Notes: generated by a model not told the origin, from the letters alone. A stretch of DNA of 64,000 nucleotides from Amphritea atlantica (GCF_018860855.1 NZ_JAHKQE010000023.1:1-64000), one strand, 5' to 3'. Counted from the first letter of the stretch, positions 1-10,388 are shown. Numbers and translations: made by a program.

Positions 1-21
1 TTCATTCTTCACTGCACCCGA

Positions 22-726
22 CTAGAACTGATCTTCATCGAAGGCGGCGACTTGGCCATCATTCACCAAGAACTCACGGCGCTGTAGGTAGGCGTCTCGC
101 ATGGCGGTATAGCGATCACCGCTGAGAAGCTCCTCTGCAGCAAACAACTCCGCCCGCGTATCGATCACTCTTAAAGCATAAAGCTGATTACGGGTGCGGA
201 TAGGGTCGATCTCACCCACAGGGTCAACCAACGAGTCGGGGATTAAACCAATGCCATCCCGAACATTCGATGGCCCCAAGAAAGGCAACACCAGATAAGG
301 GCCAGTTTTAACTCCCCAATACCCCAGTGTTTGGCCGAAATCTTCACCATGCTCCGGCAACCCCATCGGGGTTGCAACATCAAGGATTCCCCCTAAACCA
401 ATTGTGGTATTAAATACAACCCGAGAAAGATCTTGCACCGCCGCCTTAGGCTTAAATTGCAGCAGGTTATTCAGCATACTGCCAACATCGGCTAAATTAC
501 CGAAAAAATTACCGACCCCTGTCTCAACAATATCAGGCGTAACCGCTTGATACCCCTGAGCAACCGGCTTCAAAGCATAACGATCAATCGTGGCATTAAA
601 ACTAAACATGCTCCGGTTAAACCCTTCCCATGGATCGACCTCTCTCGTCTCCTCGGCCTGCACCGACAGTGACATTAGCGACTGCATAACAAAAGCAGTC
701 AACAAGAGGCGTTTGAATATTGGCAT
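22..726 (-). CDS. mlaA: MlaA/VacJ family protein without a lipobox
   Basis: MlaA is the outer-membrane component of the Mla system that returns misplaced phospholipids from the outer leaflet to the inner membrane. The 234-residue protein has the family signature DPWEGFNRSMFSFN just after the signal peptide, then the conserved FFGNLADVGSMLNNLLQ and DFGQTLGYWGVKTGPYLVLP blocks. The signal peptide (about residues 1-24, ending SVQAEE) has no cysteine, so the usual lipidation site of this lipoprotein family is missing. The gene stands alone with its own start near 726; no other mla gene is in view. The family call is sure; how the protein is held at the outer membrane is not explained by the sequence. 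Confidence 0.93.
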   Translation of the reverse strand: MPIFKRLLLTAFVMQSLMSLSVQAEETREVDPWEGFNRSMFSFNATIDRYALKPVAQGYQAVTPDIVETGVGNFFGNLADVGSMLNNLLQFKPKAAVQDLSRVVFNTTIGLGGILDVATPMGLPEHGEDFGQTLGYWGVKTGPYLVLPFLGPSNVRDGIGLIPDSLVDPVGEIDPIRTRNQLYALRVIDTRAELFAAEELLSGDRYTAMRDAYLQRREFLVNDGQVAAFDEDQF

Positions 727-871
727 AGATAGTATCCCTAACCTAAAACGAACAATAATCTGTATTGTGCATCACAACATAAAGAATTGCTAACAAGAAA
801 CAATGGTAACAACCGGCAAAACCAACGGCGTTTACCATTATTCATTAAATCCACACAAAAACGAGACAAAC

Positions 872-900
872 AAAAAGGGCCCCGAAGGGCCCCTTTCTAT
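872..900 (-). terminator. Rho-independent terminator of the porin gene
   Basis: A GC-rich hairpin (AAAGGGGCCC, TTC loop, GGGCCCTTT read on the minus strand) followed by a T-run lies about 25 bases after the porin stop. Confidence 0.85.
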
Positions 901-921
901 AAACTTAATCTTTAAAAAAGA

Positions 922-1863
922 TTAGAAGCTTACGTTATAACCTACAGCGAATGTATCTGTAGCCATACCAGCATCTTCAGCATCGCCATCAGCTTCGATG
1001 TAGTTAGCAAATACGAATGCTTGCTTGCCTAGTTGTTGCTGAACTTCAGCAATGTAACGGTTACCTTGATCTACATCAGCAGAGTCATCACCGAAAGCAG
1101 TGTAAGAACCCAGTACTGTAGTGTTACCCATTGCATAAGAACCAGCCAGAACGATGATTGCATCATCATCCTTACGGTTTACTTCGTCGTCTTCAACAGA
1201 CAGACCAACGTAAACATCACCAGCAGCATAGCTTACAGCGAAAGAGTTGATGTCTTCGTCAACAGTACCACGGTATTGCAGTGTAGACAGACCTACAGTG
1301 AAATCACCGATAGCGTAGTTACCAGCAAGGTGGTATGCATCAACATCATCTGTAGTATCGCCAGCATCAACGCCTGCACTGTTACGTGCAACGATAGCAG
1401 CAGCCAATTGCAGACCGCCCATAGATGGAGAAACGTATGCAGCTACGTTACCCTGACGACCACCAGTAGAATAGTCGTGAGTGGTTTCAGTGTTAGCAGC
1501 AGCCATGATATCAGTTTTAGCAACTGTAAACAGGTAAGCAGGGATCCACTGACGACCGAAAGTTGCTGTACCGTAAGAACCTGTAACACCAACATAAGCC
1601 AGACGGCCTTTGTCACCAGAACCTAGAGCACCAGTTTCAGTGTTTGCATAAGTTTCAAAGTGAGCGATTGCAGTCGCGCCAGAGAACAGCTCAGAAGTCG
1701 CTTTAATACCGATTCGTGAAGTGTTGTCTTCGATAGTAAAATCTGATTTATCAGCAGAAGTTGCTTGAACACGCAAAGAACCGTACAGAGTTGCGTCAGC
1801 TTGAGCAACCATTGGAGCCGTCAGAGCACCGGCAACAGCCAGAGCGATTAGAGACTTTTTCAT
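922..1863 (-). CDS. Gram-negative general porin
   Basis: Outer-membrane beta-barrel porin for passive diffusion of small hydrophilic solutes. The start at 1863 (MKKSLIALAV) is preferred over the ATG six bases upstream because an AAGGGGA box sits eight bases before it. The signal peptide runs to about residue 22 (AQADA). The mature part starts TLYGSLRVQ, shows alternating short hydrophobic strands and acidic loops, and ends with aromatic F (VGYNVSF), the classical BAM recognition end. About 313 residues, normal for the family. It is monocistronic, with its own terminator downstream and a long AT-rich upstream region. Mature-protein codons are strongly biased to a few preferred codons, as expected for a highly expressed gene. 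Substrate preference cannot be read from the sequence. Confidence 0.9.
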   Translation of the reverse strand: MKKSLIALAVAGALTAPMVAQADATLYGSLRVQATSADKSDFTIEDNTSRIGIKATSELFSGATAIAHFETYANTETGALGSGDKGRLAYVGVTGSYGTATFGRQWIPAYLFTVAKTDIMAAANTETTHDYSTGGRQGNVAAYVSPSMGGLQLAAAIVARNSAGVDAGDTTDDVDAYHLAGNYAIGDFTVGLSTLQYRGTVDEDINSFAVSYAAGDVYVGLSVEDDEVNRKDDDAIIVLAGSYAMGNTTVLGSYTAFGDDSADVDQGNRYIAEVQQQLGKQAFVFANYIEADGDAEDAGMATDTFAVGYNVSF

Positions 1864-1869
1864 TAACAT

Positions 1870-2305
1870 TTCCCCTTCAATATTTAACGTACTAGTAGTT
1901 AAACTTTATAATTTCTTCGTTGGCCTTGCGTCATCAACTACGCTCAGCTACCAAGAAAAATACTATAATTCAAAATTATTTCAATCCTATGCAAGAAATA
2001 AATCCTACATAGACCGAAAACTCTGCATTAACCGACTCTAGATCAACAATCTAAGCCGTCTTTTGCATATTCTATCGCGATTCGACTAATTAACCTAGGT
2101 TACTCAACCGGTTTGCCTAATTATTATAGGTCAAAAACGATTAAAAACCGACGTTTATGAATCACTTCTAAATAAATTTCACGCATTACACCATAGCAAC
2201 TAACGCTTAGCAACTATCTAACCCACCTTTTTCTGTTGTTTGGCGCCATTTTATGGAACTTTTACTGACAACCTTGATACAGATCAGAAACACTTAACCA
2301 GATCG
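1870..2305. other. AT-rich intergenic region upstream of the porin
   Basis: About 435 bases without a convincing ORF, between the hrpA stop and the porin start. It must hold the porin promoter and a long 5' leader on the minus strand. I see no clear hairpin terminator for hrpA here and cannot place a promoter with confidence. Confidence 0.5.
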
Positions 2306-5300
2306 TTATTCAATCTGCTGCCATAACTGTTTCAGCCGTTTTTCAGAGACTGTCGCTCTGGTGCCAAGCTGTTGAGCAAATAAGGATATCCGGTACTCTT
2401 CTAGCATCCATCGATATTCATCGAGCGTCTCGTTGTAGCGGTTATGTTTGCTATCGAGCTCCGCTTGCCCTCGATACTGACGGGTCAACTGTTGCAACTG
2501 CTCACTCAGCATCCGTTGACGAGGCAGTTCACGCTGATACTTTTCTAGCCGCTGTTCAACACCTTTCAGATAACGAGGGTACGACTGCAGTTGCTCAACA
2601 GGGACGCGAAGTAAAAAATCTTTACACACCAGTCCCTCTAGCTGCTGCCGGATATCGTTGAGAATAGTAACCGCCTGAAGATTAACCGAACCTGAAAGCT
2701 GCTTTTGAAGCCCATGATATTGTTTAGCAATTGTGCCTAGCAATTCAGCCTGTTTCTCCGCTTGCTGACAATATTCACTTCGATACTGACTCAGCCGATC
2801 ATCAAACTGCTGTTGCGTGCGAATATCGGCATCATCTCTCAGAAAGGTTGCAATCACAGCGCTTAATAAGCATTGCTCATGTAACTGATTACGGTTCTGT
2901 ACCTTCGCCAACAAAATGGCTGTTTGCTGAAACGCCGGTAAGCGGTTTTTCAGATAGCGCACCTGTTCACTCAGTTGCAGTAAAAAAAGACGCGCTAGCC
3001 CTAATCGGTTCTGATAGGCCGCCATCGTCTGATCATCAAATACTTTGAGTTCAACGCTATCGCCGCAGTCTTGTAATCCCGGATAGACTTCAAGCTCCAA
3101 GCCTCCCGCCTGTTTTAAGGTGATAGCAGCAGGTAGATCACCAAAATCCCAGCCGATGATCCCTTTACGGCCCCAGCTTTCCGATGGCGCTTGCGTCAGT
3201 GCCTGACGAGCCTGCGCGCCAAAATTTTGCTGAAGCGCCGACAGGTCACGCCCTTCGGTGACCGTATTACCTTTTTCACCGCGCAAACGGATATTCACCC
3301 GATAGTGGTCATCCAACTTAACCGCATCCAGATCATCCTTGCTGATCCGAACACCGGTCATCCGTTTAAGGTGCAATGCCAGCGCTTCATTCAATGAACC
3401 TTCAGCGAACACCGCTGCCTCAACGAAGGCATCGACATAATCAGGAATAGGAACAAAGTTTTTACGCAGCGATTTCGGCAGCCCTTTCAACAGCGCCACA
3501 CACTTCTCTTTGAGCATCCCCGGCACCAACCACTCGAGCCGCTCAGCTGAGATTTGATTGAGCAGCACCAAGGGCGCTTGCAGCGTGACACCATCATCTT
3601 TCGCACCGGGCTCAAAATGATAGCTGAGTTTTAACTTCACCCCGTTGAGCATTAACTGCTCGGGATAACTAGCACGGGTCACATGATCAGCAGAACGCTG
3701 CAGTAGGTCTTCTTCCTGCATAAACAGGATTTTAGGATTCTGTTGCTCCACCTCTTTGCGCCAGTTTTCAAATCCGGCGCCATTGACCACCGCACCGCCG
3801 TTATTCTCTTGCAGTCGCAGGGTATAGAATTCCGTTAAGGTATCTTCATCCACCAGCAGATCTCGCCGCCGGGTTTTAGCTTCGAGACCTTCTATTGAGG
3901 TTAAGAGTTTACGGTTGTGACTGAAAAACTGGCCCTGAGTTGTAAACTGCCCCTCCACCAACGCACTACGAATAAATATTTGCTGGCTAACCTCTGGATC
4001 GATCCGGCCATAATGCACCGTTCTCCCCGGCACAATAATCAACCCATAGAGGGTTACTTGCTCTTGCGCGACCACCTGAGCTTTTTTCTTCTCCCAGTGC
4101 GGCTCCAAATAGCTACGCTTCACCAAGTGTCCAGCCAATGGTTCAGCCCAGAGAGGATCAATACGCGCCACCATTCGGGCATACAGCCGACTGGTTTCTA
4201 CCAGTTCGGCGGCCATAATCCATTTTGGGGCTTTTTTATAGAGCATCGAGCCTGGAAAGATATTGAAGCGCCGATTACGAGCGCCGAGATACTCTTTGCC
4301 CTCCTGCTTGAACCCCATATTACCCAGTAGGCCGGTCAACAAGGACTGATGCAGCGCATCGTACCCTGCCGGTTGAGTGTTCTCTTTATAATCGAGATTA
4401 CGGCAAATAAGGTGTAACTGACGATGCACATCCCGCCATTCACGCATCCGCATATAAGAGAGAAACTGCTTTTGACAGTATTTTCTTAGCTGGTTCTGGC
4501 TGAGCTCCTGGCGCTGCTCTTCATACAGATTCCATAAATTCACCAAGGTAACAAAGTCGGATTCTTCATCGGCATATTCACGATGTTTCTGATCCGCCGC
4601 TTGTTGTTTGTCCATCGGCCGTTCACGTGGATCCTGCACACTCAGCGCACTGGCAATAACAATCATCTCGCTGAGACAGTTATTCTTGGCCGCGGCTAAT
4701 AACATCCGTCCGATCTTAGGGTCTACCGGCAGCCGACTCAACTGCCTACCTAGTTTGGTTAGCTGACGTTTTGCATCAACCGCCCCAAGCTCCTGTAGAA
4801 GCTTAAAGCCATCATTGATATAACGACTATCGGGCGGGTCGATAAAGGGAAACTCATCAATCGCGCCGAGCCGTACATTGAGCATCTGTAAAATAACGGC
4901 GGCTAAGTTAGTACGGCGAATCTCAGCATCAGTAAACTCAGGACGAGCGTTAAAATCCTCTTCAGAATACAAACGGATACAGATCCCTTCGGCCACTCGG
5001 CCACAACGACCTTTACGCTGATTAGCACTCGCTTGGGATACCGGCTCGACCGGCAAGCGCTGCACCTTAGAGCGATAGCTGTAACGACTGATACGCGCCA
5101 ATCCTGGATCAATGACATAGCGAATACCTGGCACCGTCAGCGACGTTTCCGCCACATTGGTCGACAACACAATACGTCGTCCAGCGCCGCGTACCGATGA
5201 GAATATTTTATTCTGCTCGGCGACACTGAGGCGGGCATACAGCGGCATCACCTCGATATGTCTTAGGCGTCCTTGCTGGGCGGCTTTACGCAGGTATTCA

Positions 5301-6226
5301 GCGGCTTCTCGAATCTCTCGCTCGCCACTGAGGAATACCAGAATATCACCGGCGCCGGTGATGCCCTTCTTACGCTCTAACTGAACCAGCTCTTCAGCTG
5401 CACAGACAATCCCTTCGGGAATACTTTTTTCACTATTGTCGTCCATTTCTTCTAATGGACGGTAGTGCAACTCAACCGGAAAGGTACGGCCAGAGACTTC
5501 GATCACCGGCGCATTATTAAAGTGCTGAGAGAAACGGTCGAGATCGATCGTCGCCGAGGTAATAATCACTTTCAAGTCTGGGCGCTTCGGTAAAATCCGA
5601 TGTAGATAACCCAGCAAGAAATCGATATTCAAACTGCGCTCATGGGCCTCATCGATAATAAGTACTTGATAGCGTTCGAGATAACGATCATTTTGCGTCT
5701 CAGCTAGCAGAATGCCATCGGTCATCAGCTTGACCATGGTATTGTCCGCCACCTGTTCGGTGAAACGTACCTGATAACCCACCGTGCTACCCAAGGAGGT
5801 TTGCAACTCTTCGGCAATACGGTTTGCCACGGTTCTAGCGGCGAGTCGGCGGGGCTGAGTATGACCGATCAACCCTACTTTACCTAAGCCAAGTTCGAGA
5901 CAGATTTTCGGAATCTGGGTGGTTTTACCCGAGCCAGTTTCACCCGCAATAACCACCACCTGATGTTCCGCTATCGCTTTGGCGATCTCTTCCCGACGAC
6001 CACTCACCGGCAGATCAGGATAGTTAATCGGCTGGCTATAATCGCGTCGCGCGACCCGATCTTCTGAACGCTGCAGCGCCGCGTCTATCTCATTTTGCAG
6101 ACGATCATTTGGCTTTTGCTGTTTAATGCTCTGTTGCAGCCGCTGGATTTTTTTCCGTATCGCAAAACGGTCGGCAATCAGGCAGTTATCCAGCCGGGCA
6201 TATAGTTGCTTAATAGTGACAGTCAC
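2306..6226 (-). CDS. hrpA: ATP-dependent RNA helicase HrpA
   Basis: DEAH-box RNA helicase; the family acts on mRNA and stalled ribosomes. The 1306 residues match the roughly 1300 of E. coli HrpA. Motifs in order: Walker A GETGSGKTT near residue 95, IIDEAHERS near 190, ITSATID (motif III), VLSTNVAETSLTVPGI (motif V) and QRKGRCGRV (motif VI), then the helicase-associated, OB-fold and long HrpA-specific C-terminal region ending in coiled-coil-like sequence. Starts with GTG at 6226 and has no obvious strong Shine-Dalgarno. It is the last gene of a minus-strand run (M23 peptidase, bactofilin, amidotransferase, hrpA), 31 bases after the amidotransferase stop. Confidence 0.96.
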   Translation of the reverse strand: MTVTIKQLYARLDNCLIADRFAIRKKIQRLQQSIKQQKPNDRLQNEIDAALQRSEDRVARRDYSQPINYPDLPVSGRREEIAKAIAEHQVVVIAGETGSGKTTQIPKICLELGLGKVGLIGHTQPRRLAARTVANRIAEELQTSLGSTVGYQVRFTEQVADNTMVKLMTDGILLAETQNDRYLERYQVLIIDEAHERSLNIDFLLGYLHRILPKRPDLKVIITSATIDLDRFSQHFNNAPVIEVSGRTFPVELHYRPLEEMDDNSEKSIPEGIVCAAEELVQLERKKGITGAGDILVFLSGEREIREAAEYLRKAAQQGRLRHIEVMPLYARLSVAEQNKIFSSVRGAGRRIVLSTNVAETSLTVPGIRYVIDPGLARISRYSYRSKVQRLPVEPVSQASANQRKGRCGRVAEGICIRLYSEEDFNARPEFTDAEIRRTNLAAVILQMLNVRLGAIDEFPFIDPPDSRYINDGFKLLQELGAVDAKRQLTKLGRQLSRLPVDPKIGRMLLAAAKNNCLSEMIVIASALSVQDPRERPMDKQQAADQKHREYADEESDFVTLVNLWNLYEEQRQELSQNQLRKYCQKQFLSYMRMREWRDVHRQLHLICRNLDYKENTQPAGYDALHQSLLTGLLGNMGFKQEGKEYLGARNRRFNIFPGSMLYKKAPKWIMAAELVETSRLYARMVARIDPLWAEPLAGHLVKRSYLEPHWEKKKAQVVAQEQVTLYGLIIVPGRTVHYGRIDPEVSQQIFIRSALVEGQFTTQGQFFSHNRKLLTSIEGLEAKTRRRDLLVDEDTLTEFYTLRLQENNGGAVVNGAGFENWRKEVEQQNPKILFMQEEDLLQRSADHVTRASYPEQLMLNGVKLKLSYHFEPGAKDDGVTLQAPLVLLNQISAERLEWLVPGMLKEKCVALLKGLPKSLRKNFVPIPDYVDAFVEAAVFAEGSLNEALALHLKRMTGVRISKDDLDAVKLDDHYRVNIRLRGEKGNTVTEGRDLSALQQNFGAQARQALTQAPSESWGRKGIIGWDFGDLPAAITLKQAGGLELEVYPGLQDCGDSVELKVFDDQTMAAYQNRLGLARLFLLQLSEQVRYLKNRLPAFQQTAILLAKVQNRNQLHEQCLLSAVIATFLRDDADIRTQQQFDDRLSQYRSEYCQQAEKQAELLGTIAKQYHGLQKQLSGSVNLQAVTILNDIRQQLEGLVCKDFLLRVPVEQLQSYPRYLKGVEQRLEKYQRELPRQRMLSEQLQQLTRQYRGQAELDSKHNRYNETLDEYRWMLEEYRISLFAQQLGTRATVSEKRLKQLWQQIE

Positions 6227-6257
6227 AATGGGATATTCAATTTACAAGAGGTTTAGA

Positions 6258-7052
6258 TCAGGCGTGACCAAAGCAGCGGCTTAGCGGCTGTTGTACACCT
6301 TCCCGAAAGACGATCATCTCGCCGGTTTGCAGCTTTCGCCAGTGTTCATTATCGGTCAAGGGTTCGGTCGTGATCACCGTGACAATATCGTGAGGGGTAG
6401 TTTCTCGACCAAAATCCACCGTCAGCTCTTCATCGGTTAACCGCGCCCGACCAAAGGGTGCCCGACGGGTAATCCATGACAGCTTAGTGGAACAGTAGGC
6501 CAGTAGATATTCAGATTCCGTCAGCAACATATTGAAAACCCCCAGCTCACGTAACTGGTCGGCACAACAGTGGATAAACTCAATTACCTGAGAAAAATCA
6601 CTCGGCCGTTCAGGAAAACGCTCCCTCACCTGACCGAGCAACCAACAGAACGCGTATTCACTGTCAGTCGTGCCCACCGGCTGATAGGAGGTTAACGGCA
6701 GATCAAACAATCGTTGATCTAACTGACCATTGTGGGCGAAGGTCCAGCTAAATCCCCAGAGTTCACGGGTAAACGGATGGGTATTTTCGAGACAGATACT
6801 ACCGACATTCGCCTGACGTATATGGCTAATCACCGTTTTACTCTTAATGGGATGCTGCTTTATCAGCTGTGCGATCTCAGATTGGCAGCTCGGGGCCGGA
6901 TCATGAAACACCTGCAACCCTTTGCCTTCATAAAAGGCAATTCCCCAGCCATCTTTATGGGGGCCGGTCTCGCCACCACGTTGCATCAAGCCACTAAAGC
7001 TAAAGCAAATATCGGTCGGGACGTTGGCACTCATGCCGAGCAGTTCACACAT
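6258..7052 (-). CDS. Class II glutamine amidotransferase (YafJ-like)
   Basis: N-terminal nucleophile amidotransferase domain that releases ammonia from glutamine; the acceptor for this stand-alone family is not established. The sequence starts [12 protein letters not shown] with catalytic Cys2, followed by [30 protein letters not shown] and AHNGQL, and TDSEYAF, all glutaminase-site blocks. 264 residues, close to E. coli YafJ (255). An AAGGAG lies eleven bases before the ATG. The stop of the bactofilin gene is three bases upstream, so the two are cotranscribed and hrpA follows after 31 bases. Confidence 0.9.
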   Translation of the reverse strand: MCELLGMSANVPTDICFSFSGLMQRGGETGPHKDGWGIAFYEGKGLQVFHDPAPSCQSEIAQLIKQHPIKSKTVISHIRQANVGSICLENTHPFTRELWGFSWTFAHNGQLDQRLFDLPLTSYQPVGTTDSEYAFCWLLGQVRERFPERPSDFSQVIEFIHCCADQLRELGVFNMLLTESEYLLAYCSTKLSWITRRAPFGRARLTDEELTVDFGRETTPHDIVTVITTEPLTDNEHWRKLQTGEMIVFREGVQQPLSRCFGHA

Positions 7053-7055
7053 CGT

Positions 7056-7517
7056 TTATACAGACTCCTTAGTACTGTTAAGGGTGACTTTATCCGGCAG
7101 TGAGTCAATGGCATCAACACCGGATTCAATTTTGGGCGAGTGCTCTAACACACCAATCTCTTTCATCCGACGCTCACCGATAAAGTTACCTTCCGGATGA
7201 ATCGCCATCACTTTACTGATCACCGTTGCCACTACTTTGCCGCCACGGTCAATCTCGAGTTCATCGCAAATCACCTCACCCTCGAGTAGACCACAAACGG
7301 TAATGTGATTGGCTTTAACAACACCGTGAACATGACCATTTTTACCAATAGAGATATTATCTAGTGATGAGACGTTACCCTCAAAGGTACCATCAATATG
7401 CATACGGCCGATAATACTCATATCACCGCTGAATTTATTACCCTCAGCGATAATCGTTATTGCTGAGCCGTTTCCAGCACCTGATTTAGCGGGTACATTT
7501 TTCGTAAAGAAGCCCAT
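7056..7517 (-). CDS. Bactofilin (polymer-forming cytoskeletal protein)
   Basis: Bactofilins form right-handed beta-helices that polymerise on the membrane and position cell-wall enzymes. The 153-residue protein shows the repeating core from about residue 23 to 115, with a Gly every 6-8 residues (FSGDMSIIGRMHIDGTFEGN, then ISIGKNGHVHGVVKANHITV and LLEGEVICDELEIDRGGKV). The start at 7517 has AAAGGTG upstream and overlaps the 3' end of the M23 gene by 61 bases. A later start would cut into the flexible N-terminal tail only. The overlap with a peptidase gene is the classical CcmA/M23 shape-determination pairing. Confidence 0.92.
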   Translation of the reverse strand: MGFFTKNVPAKSGAGNGSAITIIAEGNKFSGDMSIIGRMHIDGTFEGNVSSLDNISIGKNGHVHGVVKANHITVCGLLEGEVICDELEIDRGGKVVATVISKVMAIHPEGNFIGERRMKEIGVLEHSPKIESGVDAIDSLPDKVTLNSTKESV

Positions 7518-8416
7518 TTTACACCTTTTACTTCTGAAAACAGTGAATCGAAATTACTTATATTCCAAGCGATAAACGGCTTGGGGTCGATAGGGCGGAA
7601 TAGATAACGAACCTCATAGTGCAGATGAGGCCCTGTTGATCGACCGGTATTACCACTCAAACCAATTAACTGACCTTTACTGACAAAGGTGCCACTTTTT
7701 ACTTTTACGCTGCTTAGATGCGCATAATAGGTTTTAAACCCAAGTGCATGCTGCAAAATAATCAGGTTTCCAAAACCGCTCGACTGATGCATACCGGCGT
7801 ACTCTACCGCACCATCCGCCGTGGCATACACCGGTGTACCCGTGCGGGCTTTAAAATCGATACCATTGTGCATCACTTTTTTCTTACGAATCGGGTGCAT
7901 CCGCATACCGTAAGAATCATTAATACGCAGCCCATCGATGGGTTCGCCATTGGGCAATACACTGAGAAAAAATAGTCGCTGATTGGTCATCACCGTCAAG
8001 GCATCGGCGCGATCAGATGTCATACTTTTCGAAGGTGGTAATCCCAGCAGGTCTTCAAGACCGAAGAGGCTGGCATCGAGGGTTTCATTAAGCTCGCCAA
8101 TGCGGAGGTTCTCCTCCTGCAGCTTGTCCCGCTCAACCTTCAACTCTTGCAGAGTGGACGATAACTGATCCAACTGCCCTTTCTGCAGTTCCTGTGTGCC
8201 CAAGGTCATCTCATACTGACTAGATAGTGAGTTGATACCCTGCTCTAACGCATCGAGTTCATCTGAAGTTTTGACCAATAGCAAGTTAGAAATAAAGAAA
8301 CTACAGACGGCTACCAATAAAAAAACAACCAGCAGATAGCGAGCCAATTGTCCCAGCGTATACTGCCGAGATCCCTGCGCAGTTGTTAATGTTATAACCA
8401 GTTTATTACGCAGCAT
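7457..8416 (-). CDS. Membrane-anchored M23 family peptidoglycan endopeptidase
   Basis: Periplasmic LytM-type zinc metallopeptidase, predicted to cut peptide crosslinks. Layout of the 319 residues: short cytoplasmic N-terminus, one membrane helix about 27-50 (LLVVFLLVAVCSFFISNLLL), a coiled coil about 55-115 rich in Leu/Glu/Gln, then the M23 domain about 185-280. The metal ligands are visible: HNGIDF (H and D) and HLHYEV (HxH). It is the first gene of the bactofilin-amidotransferase-hrpA run. In Helicobacter, Vibrio and other genera, such a peptidase beside bactofilin sets cell curvature or helical shape, so a shape role here is likely but inferred. Confidence 0.92.
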   Translation of the reverse strand: MLRNKLVITLTTAQGSRQYTLGQLARYLLVVFLLVAVCSFFISNLLLVKTSDELDALEQGINSLSSQYEMTLGTQELQKGQLDQLSSTLQELKVERDKLQEENLRIGELNETLDASLFGLEDLLGLPPSKSMTSDRADALTVMTNQRLFFLSVLPNGEPIDGLRINDSYGMRMHPIRKKKVMHNGIDFKARTGTPVYATADGAVEYAGMHQSSGFGNLIILQHALGFKTYYAHLSSVKVKSGTFVSKGQLIGLSGNTGRSTGPHLHYEVRYLFRPIDPKPFIAWNISNFDSLFSEVKGVKWASLRKMYPLNQVLETAQQ

Positions 8417-8536
8417 GACTGAAAAACCAAAAATCGCGATAAGAAATATCGGGGAAATATACCTTTATTAGGGCAGAAAGTCATAAAAATGACATGAAAA
8501 GCACGCCATTCTATGACCTCACCCCTACAGCCTTAC

Positions 8537-9289
8537 TTAATTCTCACCTTTATTCTTACCACCCATCGCAGGAGCCGCTGCGATAATCCGATCCGCAAGA
8601 CGCGAGAAAGGTAAGCTCTGAACCCAGACAGTGCCGGTACCCGATAGGGTTGCCAACCACAGCCCCTCACCGCCTAAAAACATCGATTTCAATCCTTTAA
8701 CCATCTCGATGTCATACTCAACGCCTTCACTAAAGCCGACCAGGCAGCCGGTATCAATTCTCAGCGTTTCATTATTCAGCTCTTTTTTCACTACCGTGCC
8801 ACCAGCTTGTATAAAGGCCATGCCATCACCTTCCAGCTTTTGCAGCACAAAGCCTTCACCACCAAAAAATCCAGCACCGAGTTTGCGGGAGAAAGCCACC
8901 GATAAACGGGTTCCGAGCGCAGCACACAGAAAGGCATCTTTCTGGCAATACAGACGATTACCGGTTTGTGACATATCCACCGGCACCACCATGCCTGGAT
9001 AGGGTGCTGCAAAAGCGACTTTACGTTTCTGGCTACCATTGTTGGAGAAGTGCGTCATAAATAGCGATTCACCGGTGACCATGCGTTTACCCGCCGAGAA
9101 CAGTTTTGAGAACATCCCTTGTTCCGGATCGGCGCCATCCCCCATTTTAGTCTCAAAGCCGATATCCTGTTCCATGTAGTTCATCGACCCTGCTTCTGCC
9201 ACCACGGTTTCTCCAGGGTCCAACTCCACTTCCAGCATCGGCATTGAGTTACCGATAATCTCGTAATCTACCTTATGACACTGCATCAT
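8537..9289 (-). CDS. TIGR00266/AIM24 family protein
   Basis: Member of the AIM24/TIGR00266 family of beta-rich proteins of unknown biochemical role. Family marks in the 250 residues: [20 protein letters not shown] near the N-terminus, [20 protein letters not shown], a Gly-rich centre ([29 protein letters not shown]) and [22 protein letters not shown] near the C-terminus. There is no signal peptide or membrane helix, so it is probably cytoplasmic. TAGGAG lies just upstream of the paired ATG codons. It follows the AEC permease gene by 19 bases on the same strand, so the two may be cotranscribed. No function is assigned. Confidence 0.85.
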   Translation of the reverse strand: MMQCHKVDYEIIGNSMPMLEVELDPGETVVAEAGSMNYMEQDIGFETKMGDGADPEQGMFSKLFSAGKRMVTGESLFMTHFSNNGSQKRKVAFAAPYPGMVVPVDMSQTGNRLYCQKDAFLCAALGTRLSVAFSRKLGAGFFGGEGFVLQKLEGDGMAFIQAGGTVVKKELNNETLRIDTGCLVGFSEGVEYDIEMVKGLKSMFLGGEGLWLATLSGTGTVWVQSLPFSRLADRIIAAAPAMGGKNKGEN

Positions 9290-9308
9290 ATTTCTCCTAA
9301 ATGACTCG

Positions 9309-10250
9309 CTAGCTACCTAATTGTTTCATCAGCGGTAGCAATATAGCCAACGTCACCACCGATACTAATGTTGTCACCATAATGGTTGCCGAGGTCAGTG
9401 TCACCCTCGTGTTATATTGCTGCGCCAATACATACACCATCGCACCGGTGGGTAGCGCCGCTAACACCACCGCACTGGCAACCCAAAATGGCTCCAGCCC
9501 AACCCATAGCGCCAAGCCAAATGTTGCCAACGGGTGCAACACCAGTTTTACCAATGTCAGCCAAACCAACTCAAAACTACCGCCGCGAACAGATAATCCG
9601 CTAAGGGACATACCCAACGCGAAGAGTGCTACTGGCGCAGCAGAAGGCGCTAACATCTGTATCGGGGTTAAAATCATAGCCGGTAAACTAATACCACTGA
9701 CCGACACTAACATCCCAAGCAACGGTGCCATCATCACCGGATTCTTAAGCACCGCCTGCAACAACAACGTTTTAAGTTTTGCCAGTATGCCACCCTGACT
9801 ACTCTGTAATTCTGACATTAGCGCCAACACCAGAATAAACAAAATATTACTGGCTAAGGTGGCGATAATCACCGGCAACGCGCCCCGATCACCAAACAAA
9901 AAATAAAAGATCGGCACGCCCATATAGACGGTATTCGCCCAAGCGGAGTTCAGCGCAACCACCGTCCAGTCGAGGGGTTCACTAAGCTGCATTTTTCGCC
10001 AAGCCAAAAATGCGACCGCTGATGCTATCACGCCGCCGCCTAAATAAACGGCAATAAAATCCCATTGTAATACCGACTGAATATCAACCGTCACCGTTGA
10101 CGTAAACATCAACGCCGGCACACCAATATAATACACATAGCGATTGAGTGCGGACTCACTCGATGCTTCTAATAAACCAGTACGAGAGCAGCCCCACCCC
10201 AGTACCATGAGAATAAAAACAGGTATGACAATATCAAACAGCAATTGCAT
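9309..10250 (-). CDS. AEC family transporter (auxin efflux carrier-like permease)
   Basis: Inner-membrane permease of the AEC/bile-arsenite-riboflavin transporter clan, about ten hydrophobic segments in two halves across 313 residues. Typical family traits are the helix-breaking motif in the first half ([20 protein letters not shown]) and its repeat in the second half ([17 protein letters not shown]). Bacterial members move dicarboxylates or other organic anions, but nothing in the sequence fixes the substrate. Same strand as, and 19 bases upstream of, the AIM24-like gene. Confidence 0.85.
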   Translation of the reverse strand: MQLLFDIVIPVFILMVLGWGCSRTGLLEASSESALNRYVYYIGVPALMFTSTVTVDIQSVLQWDFIAVYLGGGVIASAVAFLAWRKMQLSEPLDWTVVALNSAWANTVYMGVPIFYFLFGDRGALPVIIATLASNILFILVLALMSELQSSQGGILAKLKTLLLQAVLKNPVMMAPLLGMLVSVSGISLPAMILTPIQMLAPSAAPVALFALGMSLSGLSVRGGSFELVWLTLVKLVLHPLATFGLALWVGLEPFWVASAVVLAALPTGAMVYVLAQQYNTRVTLTSATIMVTTLVSVVTLAILLPLMKQLGS

Positions 10251-10388
10251 CAGCGATTCTCAGTGAGTCAGTAAAAGAGGCCGTCATATTACCAATATTT
10301 TACGGCTTGGCTAGATTCTTGGACGTCTTAAAGAAAGTCACTATCAACTGGCATCTCGCTAGAACTCTCCCCATTGCCAATCCGCCAC

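Noticed and set aside
1033-1626. Long plus-strand ORF of 197 codons within the porin gene
   Set aside because: It is the antisense shadow of a strongly codon-biased porin gene and reads as low-complexity Ser/Thr/Val/Ile.
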